The notes below the pieces were generated by a model. It saw only the letters and a program-made list of their open reading frames with translations. It did no database searches and was not told the DNA's origin. Below, in pieces: positions 11,091-21,630 of a stretch of DNA of 64,000 nt (within the stretch, counting starts at the first letter, position 1; every line of letters begins with the position of its first letter). Made by a program: the position numbers and the translations under genes. This DNA comes from Hexactinellida sp. DTS-2022. Taxonomy: Eukaryota; Porifera; Hexactinellida. The stretch is taken from the NCBI GenBank assembly GCA_028753945.1, contig JAPNXP010000013.1, positions 1,488,001-1,552,000 on the forward strand. The letters run 5' to 3'.

Positions 11091-11282
11091 TATTCCCAAA
11101 GTTTTGTTTTGAGAATCAATAGATTTGTCTCTATGCCAAATCTTTGCTATATCGAAATTTCACCTCGCATTTCTCTTCTACGTATTATTTCTGGGCAAAC
11201 ACATAACCAAACAAAATTATGTTTTTAATATACGTACTATATATATTTTATCAACAGTTCCTTCTTAATGTCTTATTATTAG

Positions 11283-11582
11283 GCATATTTATTTTATTTA
11301 CTGATGGTGAAGAATCTGCAATTCTTGTCGAAGAGGACACTGTTGTTATCTCTTCTTCATTCACTCTTTCTTGCTTCGTTGGTTCAACGGAAAATTTTTC
11401 TCACTTCTATTTTTCTTACTTACACAAAGACTTGGATACTTACACACACCGAAATGAAACATCTCGATCCATACATTTACAATTTTCTAAATTTGGCACT
11501 AATGACAACGGATACTATACTTGTGGGGGTAATCCTGGCATTGATCAAAGCATCACTGTTAGATTAATATCCTTTATATCTG
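11283..11582 (+). CDS. Exon encoding an immunoglobulin domain
   Basis: The acceptor is TTATTATTAG|GC after a pyrimidine-rich tract. The donor is TCTG|GTACGT. Both are phase 1, and the 300-bp length suits a one-domain exon. The peptide has the Ig cysteine pair: SCFVGS (first Cys) and NDNGYYTCGG (second Cys, with the D-x-G-x-Y-x-C motif). The usual core tryptophan is replaced, and the region reads HFYFSYLHKD. It is preceded by a strand-like VEEDTVVISSSFTLS. It lies on the same strand and in the same splice phase as the FN3 exon at 39.6 kb, so the two could belong to one large receptor or adhesion gene. No neighbouring exon was found within 10 kb either side. Confidence 0.7.
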
Positions 11583-11844
11583 GTACGTTTTATTGAATAA
11601 TTGTTGCTAGTATTTTGAATTCGCATATTTTTATACTCTCACTTGATTCTTTATCCATATTTTCTGGAAATCTTCCTTACAAAAATGACAAAGCAACTTT
11701 TATTATACCAATTTTAACAAATTGCCCCACGGATTATTTAGGATTACTCACCAATCTTTTTTCTTTTATCAAATTTATTTTCGTATAGATATTTACGTAT
11801 GTCTTTTGATTTGAGGAACTCACCAAGTTACTTAGTTTAGTTCA

Positions 11845-12080
11845 ATGGTGGCGCCAGGATTTTTGGAAGGAGGTTTGGGAGGGACACACTTAATTTTTTG
11901 TTTCATAGAAGAAACTGGATGATTTGGTTATCTAATTATTGGCATATATGGGTATAGTAGCTCTTGACCTCGAGAACATGTTCAGGTTGCCACTCGAAAT
12001 TTATCACTTTCAAATTTCACCTAAACGCACATAATTCACACCGTATCACTGTGTGAGTGATTCCCTACCTATTTCATAAG
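11845..12080. repeat. Remnants: hAT-like end and dispersed-repeat fragment
   Basis: GGCGCCAGGATTTTTGG at about 11852 matches the hAT-like remnant at 7764. From 11940, CATATATGGGTA…CAGGTTGCCACTCGAAATTT is a degraded piece of the GCGAAGCG family. Confidence 0.4.
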
Positions 12081-12084
12081 TTGA

Positions 12085-12165
12085 TTAATACGCGTATTGC
12101 GTATAATACGTATAATTCGTTTTATACGTAATACCCTATCCATCAGTACGTATTATACGTTAAAT
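12085..12165. repeat. Cluster of TACGTA palindromes
   Basis: ATACGCGTATTGCGTATAAT, followed by several ATACGTAT/TACGTATT units, can fold on itself. Origin unknown. Confidence 0.45.
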
Positions 12166-12449
12166 CTATGATCAACCAGGGAGGTTTTCGAAGTAAAAAG
12201 TATAAATTAACCTAGCCCGTGCATACATCATGATACATTTTATAATTATATTTTAACCCTAAGCTGACTGGCGAAAGTGAAAATGAAAGTGAAAGTTAAT
12301 TGAATTTCAATTGGAAGTGAAAATGAAAATGAAAGTGTTTTTTTCTATTTACACTTTTACCCCACAGCCAGCTTCGTTAATTAATTAATTAAGATCTCTC
12401 TTTTAATTTCTCCTTAAGTAAAATGTTTTAACCTAATATTAAAAAAAAA

Positions 12450-12587
12450 CTTATATGGAGCTGAGTTACTGGTGACTGAAGTGGTTTTTATTTAAGTCTA
12501 AATTTCATTTCTGAGCTTATGGGTCTTTTAGAATTCAAACACTTCCTTTAATGCAGTTCAGTTACCAGTAACTGAGCTCCATATAAG
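12450..12587. mobile_element. MITE, 138 bp
   Basis: CTTATATGGAGCTGAGTTAC at the left is mirrored by GTAACTGAGCTCCATATAAG at the right. Target duplication unclear because the flanks are low-complexity. Confidence 0.6.
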
Positions 12588-12639
12588 TAAGCTGATATTT
12601 TCAACCTATTTTTAATGGCTTCAGGGGGAAAGAAGAGAA

Positions 12640-13415
12640 ATTATTCCAATTAATACATCAAATTTGGTTTCACCCTATTTTCTGATAGTGGTTTTGAGTT
12701 CCCTAAGTGTGTTATCTGTTTTAAGACTCTTTCTGCTAATTTTTTGAAACCAAACTCCTTTAAAGGCATCGTAATGGATGTCACCCCGATTTTAAAGATA
12801 AAGCCGTTCTGTATTTTCGAAGAAAGGAAAATGGCGTACAACAAGTCAGGTTAGATACAGCTGAAACATATATAAGCAACTAACAATATCTGCTATTGAA
12901 ACTTTATATGTTATTTCTTTGAAAATTGCACAGCAGAAGAAGGTCATATAATTAGGAAAGATTGATTCTTCCTTGCATCAAAGAAACTGAGATTAATGCT
13001 AGGTGAAGACAACGAAAGTAAATTAGCGCAGTTTTCACTTTCAAAGAACACTTCATCGCCGTATTATGATATGTCAGAAGATGTCAAGTTACAGGTTACA
13101 GCCGAGGTGAAAACAGCGTCACTGGGAATATTCAATATTCAGTTGGATCAGGATCAGTCTACTGATGTTTCTTCTTGTGCTCTGTTATTATGCCTTGTCA
13201 AGTATAATTATGATGGTGATTTCAAGAAGATTTTCTGTTTTGCCTTCCTTACAAACAACAACAAAAGGAATTGACATATTTGTATAGGGGTATGAATTTT
13301 TTATCGATAACGGTTTGGACGGGGAAAACATTTGTGCAATCTGTACTGATGGAGCTCCACCAATGTTGGGATATCGTTTAGAATTCCAAACCCGAGTTAT
13401 GGCACAAGTTTCGAT
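12640..13415 (+). pseudogene. hAT transposase fragment, ZBED5/SCAND3-like
   Basis: The first block (12649-12835) reads IKFGFTLF…FPKCVICFKTLSANFLKP…FEERK, which matches the BED-finger region of ZBED5-type hAT transposases. CVIC supplies the paired cysteines, but the distal histidines are lost. A gap with stops follows. Then 12980-13270 gives EDNESKLAQFSLSKNT, MSEDVKLQVTAEVKTASLG and QSTDVSSCALLL, the start of the RNase-H-like core (usual motif D-E-S-T-D). At 13320-13365 GENICAICTDGAPPMLG carries the C-T-D-G-A motif. It is decayed, with at least four breaks, and the C-terminal dimerisation domain is missing. No terminal repeats found. Confidence 0.7.
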
Positions 13416-14174
13416 TTAATGTCTTTAATTCTGGGGTTTATCTAGGATTTACGTGGCTGACACTTTATTAAAGAGGTATAAATTTAATGTCACCCTAAAG
13501 GTATTAGCCATAATACATAATCAGTATAATTCAATGATTCGACAGTATTTTAAGGAAGTAAATTGCTACGGTGCACAAACATTTGTTTGTCCAAGCATTT
13601 CTGGACGAGAAAATGTGGCCATTCACCCGGCACCTAATTAAGTGCCAACCCAGCACATAAATCGAATCGCAATTCACGCACTTTTTCACGACAACTGATG
13701 CCGGCCAGGCACCTAGATAAACCCCTGACATAATACCACTTGTTTCTATTGAGCGTTTTATATCTTATTATAATATAAGTGATAACTACCCTCTTTGTTG
13801 TGATGACGCCGCGAAACACAACTTTATCGTCCCACCCCTTAATTTGGGAGAGTCAGTCGAGATTAGGGAATGCTATTTCGTCGTGCAGCTTTTTGATCTG
13901 TGTCTCAGGGAGAATATTCAGTTTTGCTGGCGTTTGGACCTTGATTGGTTATGGATTGGAGAAACGAGATATTTTCATATGCATTTGAGTGCAAATATTT
14001 CGACCCGGACGATCCCCTGTATACTGTATATTGTCTATCATCGTTGTGTCATATCATACTAATGTCAAGCCTCACAATAAGTTCCGTGGTTAGGGGGGCT
14101 ACTTGGGTTAGAACCGGAGGGCTCGGAGGCAGTGGGGCCCCGAAATATAGGGGACAGTAATAGACAAATACACA
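13416..14174. other. No gene seen
   Basis: Short open frames only. 14086-14130 has a weak resemblance to a tRNA-derived repeat (GTGGTTAGGGG … GGTTAGAACC), too poor to call. Confidence 0.4.
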
Positions 14175-17002
14175 CACTGGGACGTAGCCAGTGGGCCTGA
14201 GCATTTTCAGAATTTATCCATTTGAAATGCAACATCAACCCTTAATTACCTAAGGTGGAACTGGACTAATTACAAATGGAAAATTTGTATTTTATTTGGC
14301 TTGAAATCTTAGTTATATGGTCGTACGTGTCAGTTTCCTTTTTTACTTCAAACATTTAATCAGTTTCAGTTCTGCTTGTAGCTTGCATTCATTTATACCT
14401 GTGTATGTCCGGTATTTAGCTTTTCCTTTAGGATAACCTGGCTACCTCTACTCCTTTACAGAGGATATTTTGTACTCAACAAGCTAACTCTTTGTCTGAA
14501 GTCTATAGCAATGATAACGATAATATTAGCATTGACGAAGAGACTATTCCTCCAAAAACTAAACAGGCCAAGTTTATGTTTGCTAACATTGATGATTCAA
14601 TTCATACTGACATTTCACAGGATATGCTACAGAATCAATTTCAACCTACTGTAAATAGACATTTGCTATTGGCTGATAAGCACGGTGAATTCTTTCAAAC
14701 GGCATGGTATACTGACAGATCTTGGTTGGAATATTCAGTATCGAAATCTCGAGCTTTTTGCTTTTGTTGCCGCCATTTTCCTAACACTCGCACTGGTGTG
14801 GTATGGTCGAGAGATGGCTTTGACAGTTGGAATAACGGCAAGAAGGCAATTGGCAAGCATGAAGTTGGGGGAAGCACACAAAGATAGTATGGCGTTGTGG
14901 ACGGCTATGAAGGTTGCAAAGCCTGGCATCAAGTCTTTAGTGAGTACACCGCACGCTACAGAAGTCAGACAAAACAGCGAGTATTTGGAAGCTGTTATTG
15001 ATGTTGTTCGCCTGCTTGGAAAGCAAGGACTGGCTTTCAGAGGACATCTCGAAGGTGAATCTAGTCAAAATAAAGGAAACTTTCTGGAAGTTATGTGCTT
15101 TCTCAGCAAGTATTCACCCATCGTGGAATAAAAACTTAAAAGAAAAGACGTTAGATATACATCACCAGAAATTCAAAATGATATAATATAGATTATTGCT
15201 TCTAGTGTGCGTCGCGAAATTGTTAGTGAAATTTCCTCTGCTCGATTCTTCAGTCTATTAGTTGATGAAACCAAAGATCTTTCCAAAACGGAACAATTTC
15301 ATTTTGCTTACGATATGTTTTAAATGATGAGCCACACGAAGAGTTCTTAAATTTTATTCCCGCTGATGAACTGAATACTCAAAGTCTGTTCGCTGTTATT
15401 GTGGAAACTCTTTCCAAAGAAGGTGCGATATCCAACAGTGTGTGCGCAGTCCTACGATGGTGCATCTGTAGTGTCAGGTCACTTATCCGGTGTTAGAAAA
15501 CCTATGACGGATAAAGTTCCAGGGTGCTTTTACATCCACTGTAATGCACACAAGATGAATCTCTGTATTGTGGATTGTGTTAAAGGTATTAGTAAGGTGA
15601 CTGATTTCTTCGAAATTCTCCAGAGACGTACATATTCATAAGCGATTCTGCTGCTCACAAGATATTTTTAGAAAAGCTTAAGTCAGCTAATAAGGACCAT
15701 AAGGCTGGAGACGAATTCAAACTAACCTTAAAACGGCATTCTGACACTAGGTGGGCTAGTCTGATTTGAGTCATATGCAGAGCAGTTCGCTCTTCCATAG
15801 AAATTATAGTCGCAACCCTTAATCATTTTGCTGATAATGAAGAAAGAAACGCCGATCAAAGAAATGTAGCTGACAGAATATCATCATAAATTACTACTAC
15901 TTTTATGATACATCTAGTCATGTTTGAAGAGATTTTTAGAGTGACTTCCATACTTGCAAGGTATCTTCAGGGCAAGACATTGGACCTCGCAAGTGCTATG
16001 CATCAAATTGAAACCATTGAAATTAAATTTGACATCGCTAGGCGTGATGCTGTATCTGCTGCAAGTCTTTGGCAGACCATTTGGGTAACCGCCCAAGCGA
16101 TCATAGGGAATTTAGAATTACCATATCCTGCTGCTCGATTCACTCGAAGGACTAGACACCAGACTGAATCTACAGCTGAAAACCCTAGCACCGAGGCTGA
16201 AAACCCTAGCACCGAGGCTGAATACCTCCACATTCTTTTCTATCCAGTTTTAGACAGAATACTGATGGAAATCAGAACCACATTCTGTGGCAGAAACACT
16301 GATATATATAAAGGCATTATTGCACTGAGTCCATTAGATCCAACATTTCTTGACACGGATGCAATTCTTGGTTTTGGGATCACATTACGCGGGGCCCCAT
16401 CAAAATGCAATATTTGAAGAACGATATTGCTGCAGTGCGGAGATTATTTGAAAGCTGTAAAGTTACTGCCGAAAGGTCTGGCACAGAGATGGGCAGTGTG
16501 AAAGCCCCAAGAATATTGTCGAGGTTCTCTCTAGTCTTAAAGAACTTAAAGAAGCTATATCTGAGTTTTATACACTTCTCAGGATAGCTGTGACACTTCC
16601 TATAACTACTGCTTCCTGTGAGAGAAATTTTCAGTGTTGAAGAGGATTAGAAACTGGTTAAGGACGACCAGCACTGATGGTAGACTAGGGGATTTGGGTG
16701 TTTTGGCTATATGCTCGAAACGTGCCGAAGCAATTCCAATTGAAGATATAATCTCCGAATTCAAGGCTACAGGACCAGGAGGGGAAAGGAAAATAGCACT
16801 TTAGTATTGCTTATTAGAAATCATAGATATTATTGTATTTTCATATTTAGCAATTATTAAACACTCTTGGAAAACATGTTTTAAACTACGTAATACGAAA
16901 TCAGCAAGTGATAAACAAATGAGATTATAAATAATTTGCAGGCCCTACGGCAAAGCCGCAGGTTCCATGAAGGCCCAGTCCGTAAACCTGGTTGCGCCAC
17001 TA
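14175..17002 (+). mobile_element. hAT element copy 1 (near-identical to inverted copy at 32.8-35.6 kb)
   Basis: The left end CACTGGGACGTAGCCAGTGG and right end (reverse complement TAGTGGCGCAACCAGG) are degenerate hAT termini. The interior matches copy 2 base for base wherever I compared. Exceptions are a deletion of about 50 bp just inside the left end, one substitution near the right end (GGTTCC against GGTCCC), and about 16 terminal bases that copy 2 lacks. The right flank GTTTTGAC (17003-17010) pairs with the flank of copy 2, not with its own left flank (see findings). Confidence 0.8.
14462..16800 (+). pseudogene. hAT transposase, TTF-type zinc finger + DUF4371 + hAT C-terminal domain
   Basis: This is the gene of hAT copy 1 and resembles the ZMYM1-like family of animal hAT proteins. 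AFCFCCRHFP (about 14752-14781) is the TTF-type zinc finger. SSARFFSLLVDETKDLSKTEQ (about 15235-15295) and CAQSYDGASVVSG (about 15440-15478) hold acidic core residues. FYIHCNAHKMNLCIVD (about 15530-15577) is the family's H-x-x-N/L motif. IAVTLPITTASCERNF (about 16585-16632) is the C-terminal dimerisation motif. Frame changes (first near 14860-14880) and several stops occur throughout, so the protein cannot be made in one piece. A 21-bp unit encoding ENPSTEA is duplicated at 16178-16219. The reverse copy carries the same defects. Confidence 0.8.
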
Positions 17003-17204
17003 GTTTTGACACCTTTACATATATGGTAATATTGTTAAAATCTCGAGATCAGTTAGCTTTAGACATATGAAATGTATTATTGTCGTATAGGAAGTCATAT
17101 TTTGGGAGTCCAACGGACAAATTGGATTATCGAAAACATTTGTGGAATGTGAGTTATGCCGTTTTGACACCTTTCCATATATGGTAATCTATGCTATTAA
17201 AACA

Positions 17205-17660
17205 CAAGGATGGGTGAGTGTATATATATGTGTATTTATTTGTTTGTATGTTCCGAGTTGATTGAAGAAAGTGGACGATTTCAAATTCTGATTTTTGTCA
17301 TATAGGGGTAACCTTTGGCACCGTCAACAAGTTGAGGTTTCCACTCAAAATTTCTCACACCTCGACAAGTTATGTGGTCATTGTCACATTTCGAGAACCC
17401 TGAAATTCACTTAATTGCACATAATTCGCGCTCAATTTGAGATAAAAATCTGAAAATTTAATGGAATATGCACATTAATGATGCGGACACGTTGGTCACA
17501 CAAGATTGCCAATATCATAACACATTATCGCATGATGACGTAATCAGAAAAATTTCACTTTGTAGATTGGCCTATTTACGCTTTATAATGAAGGTTTCTA
17601 AGTGTATAAACCACACACCAACCGCGAAGCGGTTGGTGTGTGGTTGTGATCTGCCGCGAA
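17205..17660 (+). repeat. Copy of the GCGAAGCG dispersed repeat inside the Galileo-like arm
   Basis: Has GTTTGTATGTTCCGAGTTGA, a CATTGTCACATTT box, ACATTAATGATGCGGACACG and the hairpin ACCAACCGCGAAGCGGTTGG (about 17616-17638), then GCCGCGAAGCGCG. No coding capacity. Class uncertain; the terminal hairpins suggest a Helitron-related nonautonomous family but a clean CTRR end is not seen. Confidence 0.55.
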
Positions 17661-19702
17661 GCGCGTTAGTATTAATGAAACCACGACAACAGTTGGGTCG
17701 ATTAGGTATTTCGTAATCGGTTAAAGTTAGACACATAAAATGTATTATTGTCGTATAGGAAGTCATAGTTAAGGAGTCCAACGGCATATTGGACTATCGA
17801 AAATGTTTATGGAATGTGAGTTATGCGGTTTTCACACCTTTCCATATATGGATATTTTTAATATAACCACGACAACAGTTAAAGTTAGGCATATTTAAAT
17901 ATATTATTTGCCGATAGGTAGTATAATATGGTGAGCTATTTGTCGTGATAATTATTTGCTATACCTCTAATGTTTAAGTTACAAGTTTGGATTTGATTAG
18001 CATGATAGTTAGCATGGAGAAAGTATTATCAACTCAATGTTGTATGTTGATTGCAAAGAATAATAATGCTTAGTTTTTACATTTTATTTCGTATTTACAA
18101 AATCTAGCATATAATCTCACAAGCAACACAGTAATCATGCAAAAACGTTGTGCAGCATTCAACTGTCGTGGTAACTATGATGGGGAACCATATAGTCAAG
18201 TTGTCAGTTTTCCCATAGATAGGGTTGAAAGGACAAGATGGATTGAGGCCATGCCAAGTGAACCTGGGAGTCTTAAAAATCGAAAATAGATATTTGCCTG
18301 TTCATCACAATTTGAAGCAAATGGGTAACTGTACTGGGAGGAAAGCGACCAATTGGACCTCCTACATATTTTAAAGGTGTGCCCAAGTCTTGTCAGAAGC
18401 AGTCTATTACACATCCAAGGACAACAGGAAGACTACTTTTGCTGTAAGGGATAAATTGCAGAGAGAGTATATTGATAAGTGTGATAAGATCTTAGATTTC
18501 ACCACTTTTGCAGAAGAATTTGAAAGACGATTCACATCATTCAGCGTTAAAAATCACGGAGAAAAATTGACAGTGTTCATGTTGGATTAATTAGGGAGTA
18601 AAGTGGTTCAGTATTTCTGCCTTAAGAAAGTAGAGTCTTGCTTTGGGTTTATTCATTTGTCTAAAGTAGAAAAGAATGGTCATGAAATCCCAAAGATAAT
18701 TTCCAATCTACAGAAGAATAGCCTCCTTCATAGATGGTCTCAGATGGAAGCAATCCTCTCGATTGCTAATAATTATGAAACTTCTAACAATGATCATTTG
18801 TTAAAGGCCATGGAAGAGTTGAAACAAATGACAATAGATGTACAAGAATCAACACATTTTCAGTTCATAGAGACCCAGCTAGAATTTCTCTTGATTTCAG
18901 ATAATAATATCCGATATACAAAACACCTACTGATTTTTGCAGGAGAACTTCTTTGTATATCTCCAGCTGCATACAGGATGATAAGAAATTACAGAATAAT
19001 AAAGCTCCCTAGGGAACAACTTGTTCGAAATTTAATGTCTCGTAGTTTCGCAAACAACAATCTGCCGCTCATATTCAAAGTACTGAAACCTGAGCAACGT
19101 CTTATTAACATACTATTTGATGAGGTAAGTTATTCAATACCGCGCGCTTAACAGCCGGCCACATCATTGGTTATGCTACTAATGCCTCAGAGGCAGTTGC
19201 TACATCTGCCTTTTGTATAGAAATTGTTTTCCATTACGGAGGACCACGCTTAGTGATTGGTGTTCATCGAGTTTCTAATAAATGCAGCGAAGGCTCGAGA
19301 TATTTTGATGGAAACAATTGAAGGATTGAGAAAAATGGATATCCAGCCAATATCCTTTATCTGTGATAACTGTCCGCTAAATCAAGGTGTGTTGGTGGTC
19401 ATGGGAAAGTGGAGGTATGCGGTGTCGATATGTAATTGTCCTTTAAAGAGAACAGTGTAGAAAATTTGGAATGTTGGAGAGACATCCAAGCTCTATATGA
19501 GGAAGATAAAAAGATGTCATTACGTCTTACAAAGCTTACTCACACCTCAGTCTTTCCTAAACCACTACAAAGACAGAGCGTACCGCTGGTATGTCAAGTC
19601 TTTCATGAAAAGACGATCGCAGCATTCAAAGCCTTAAAGGGTACTATCGTTTATCAGGAGAGAACTATTAAATTTCGGGACTGTTAAATTGCACCTTGGA
19701 CG

Positions 19703-20398
19703 CAGGGCCGGATCACCCAATAGGCTAAGTAGGCTGCAGCCTAGGGGCCCGTCGATTCTGGGGGCCCGATATAATCTGCTCGTCGTAAGTTTTTACATTA
19801 ATTAATACATTGTTGATCTATCAAAACGTAATTATTGGCCTACTAATAAGTAATTAAATTACAATCTATATATTAAAAGCACGATTGTTTCTTTGTTTGT
19901 GTGTGTTTGTGTTTGCCGGGTGTATTAAAGTGATGGGGGAATCGAAACCGCATTTATAATTGAGATAGACACTAACTTCAAAATTTTATAATAGGTAAAC
20001 AAGTATGCTGATTTCAAATTTCCAGTTACAAATTTCTAATTTCAATAATTGTTGTTGTTGTTGTTGTTAGTGTTGTTGTTTACACAAATAGGTGAACAAA
20101 TTAATTAAAATTCAAAATCGACCCAGAAGTAGGCTTTCATTGGGTTTTACGTAACATATTGTGAGTATGCAAAATGCTTGAAGGGATGTATATGACTAAG
20201 ACAATTATTAACAAACTATGTAATTTATTGTTTGATCAGGAGTAAGGCCGCGTAGCGCCAGTTAACTTGAGACCGAAGGGATCGTGATCATACAATTAAA
20301 TATACTAGTTATTTTGTGATCCATATTTTGATTGAAGGGGGGAGGGGCCCCCTAATTTTACCCAGCCTATGATCCCAGAGACCCATGATTCGGCCATG
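19703..20398. mobile_element. hAT-type nonautonomous element, 8-bp TSD CTTGGACG
   Basis: Left end CAGGGCCGGATCACCC and right end …ATGATTCGGCCATG are inverted copies. CTTGGACG flanks both (19695-19702 and 20399-20406). The subterminal TAGGCTAAGTAGGC…CCTAGGGGCCC is shared with the element at 52639-53703, so they are one family. It contains a Helitron-like insertion (19865-20308). Confidence 0.85.
19865..20308 (+). mobile_element. Helitron-like nonautonomous element
   Basis: It begins TCTATATATTAAAAGCACG, like many animal Helitron-type 5' ends, and ends ACTAG (CTRR), lying between A (19864) and T (20309). A small GC hairpin (GGCCGCGTAGCGCC, about 20247) sits about 50 bp before the end, further in than usual. 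A GTT microsatellite is at 20048-20082. No coding capacity. Confidence 0.5.
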
Positions 20399-21234
20399 CT
20401 TGGACGTTGAATTGTGACAACTTTAGCAAACTATCAGCAATGTGCGACGTTATAGATTCCTGTCGATGGGAAGGAGCAAGATTTCGAAAAAAAGCTTACT
20501 CAATTCACTGTCGATGCTTTTAAGATCACAACAAAATATTGTATTGTAGCCGCCACTTATCTATTGACTTACCACAATTTTCAGTATGTTATTCCTGCGG
20601 TTTTCTCACAAGACCCCTTGGAAATTCTTTTGGACAAGCCAGACAGCACAATGGAGGAACTTTTATATTGATATTGTTGATGTACTCTCTTTAGCCAAAG
20701 CATAGCGATTACATCAGTTGGTGAAATACAATATATTTCCTCAAGGAATTCCAGAGTTTACCTGCCCAGAATGTACAACTCCAGTCAGTTTGAAAATATA
20801 GAGCTAATGCAAGAGATCAGTATTGAAGACACGCAACTCCTCCTTGATTCAGGCAATACTTTATAGCACAAAGTAGTGTTCATTGCTGGATATATAACAT
20901 TTAAGCATGGTGAAATGGAAGGGGACCTAGTATCTACTGAATTTCTACAAGAACTCGACAGGGGAGGGCTGAGAGTGCCAACATTGTCCACGACTTGTTT
21001 TGTTCAAACTGCTGTTAATCTTCTTGAGTTACTTCCGAGGGTCAAAAATAGTTGTCGAACATATGTAATTAAAGTCCTTTCATTTTTTGATTATCCTCTT
21101 GCTGAGACAATGTAGCTCTATACTCATTAGTTAATACCTCTTAAAAGCTCAAGTTAACCGTGCTTGGATGTCTTCGACGAAGGGAAAAGTTACAAGAAGA
21201 AAATTATTAATTGTGAACAGTTTTTAGATACAGT

Positions 21235-21630
21235 CTATTTACTGATAATACTTTCTCCATGCTAACAATCATAGTAATCAAATCCAAACTTGTAACTTAA
21301 ACATTAGAGGTATAGCATAGCTATCACGACAAATAGCTCACCACATTAAACTACATATCCGAAAATAATATATTTAAATATGCCTAACTTTAACTGTTGT
21401 CGTGGTTATATTAAAATTACCATATATGGAAAGGTGTGAAAACCGCATAACTCACATTCCATAAACATTTTCGATAGTCCAATATGCCGTTGGACTCCTT
21501 AACTATGACTTCCTATACGACAATAATACATTTTATGTGTCTAACTTTAACCGATTACGAAATACCTAATCGACCCAAGTTCCAGGACCCGAGAATGAGC
21601 GCCTACAGTCCTTATTTAAAGGCGTCTAAG
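21235..21630 (-). repeat. Right inverted arm of the Galileo-like element
   Basis: Mirrors 17692-18030, including ACTTTCTCCATGCTAAC, CACGACAAATAGCTCACCA, AACTGTTGTCGTGGTTATAT and a CCATATATGG box at 21420-21429. Its outer 60 bp (CCAGGACCCGAGAATGAGCG…) are matched at 35768-35821 but not at 17692. Confidence 0.75.

Larger units (their letters stand above)
18137..21118 (+). pseudogene. THAP/P-type transposase of the Galileo-like element
   Basis: It starts with a decayed THAP finger: MQKRCAAFNCRGNY (18137) has the C-x4-C pair, but the later C-x2-H reads FACSSQF, so the histidine is lost. The ORF at 18603-19151 has a P-type helical region, including RYTKHLLIFAGE and ISPAAYRMIRNY. LKPEQRLINILFDEV gives the first catalytic Asp (about 19120). 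Later GHIIGYATNASEA and GGPRLVIGVHRVS lead to SFICDNCPLNQGV (about 19350-19390), the second Asp. A 696-bp hAT element splits the gene at 19703-20398. After it come SQDPLEILFGQARQHNGGTF (about 20605-20664), with the catalytic Glu, and AKA-RLHQLVKYNIFPQG. More than six stops or frame changes. This is a different P lineage from the five other copies in the window. Confidence 0.75.
17003..21630. mobile_element. Galileo-like P-superfamily element (main part; outer arm displaced to 35626-35821)
   Basis: A THAP/P-type transposase relic is bracketed by long inverted arms. The right arm, 21235-21630, is mirrored by 17692-18030. Further left, 17003-17200 holds another arm monomer, and the outermost monomer is found at 35626-35821. 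Arm monomers share GTGAGTTATGCGGTTTTCAC, CCATATATGG and ATTATTGTCGTATAGGAAGT. The right tip, …TTATTTAAAGGCGTCTAAG, is followed by GGCAATGC (21631-21638), whose reverse complement GCATTGCC also follows the tip at 35821. Drosophila Galileo is a P-superfamily element with long, variable, repeat-built arms, so the likeness is structural. The left arm is invaded by a dispersed repeat (17205-17660). Confidence 0.7.

Noticed and set aside
14086-14135. tRNA or tRNA-derived SINE
   Set aside because: Only a loose B-box-like GGTTAGAACC; no cloverleaf can be formed.
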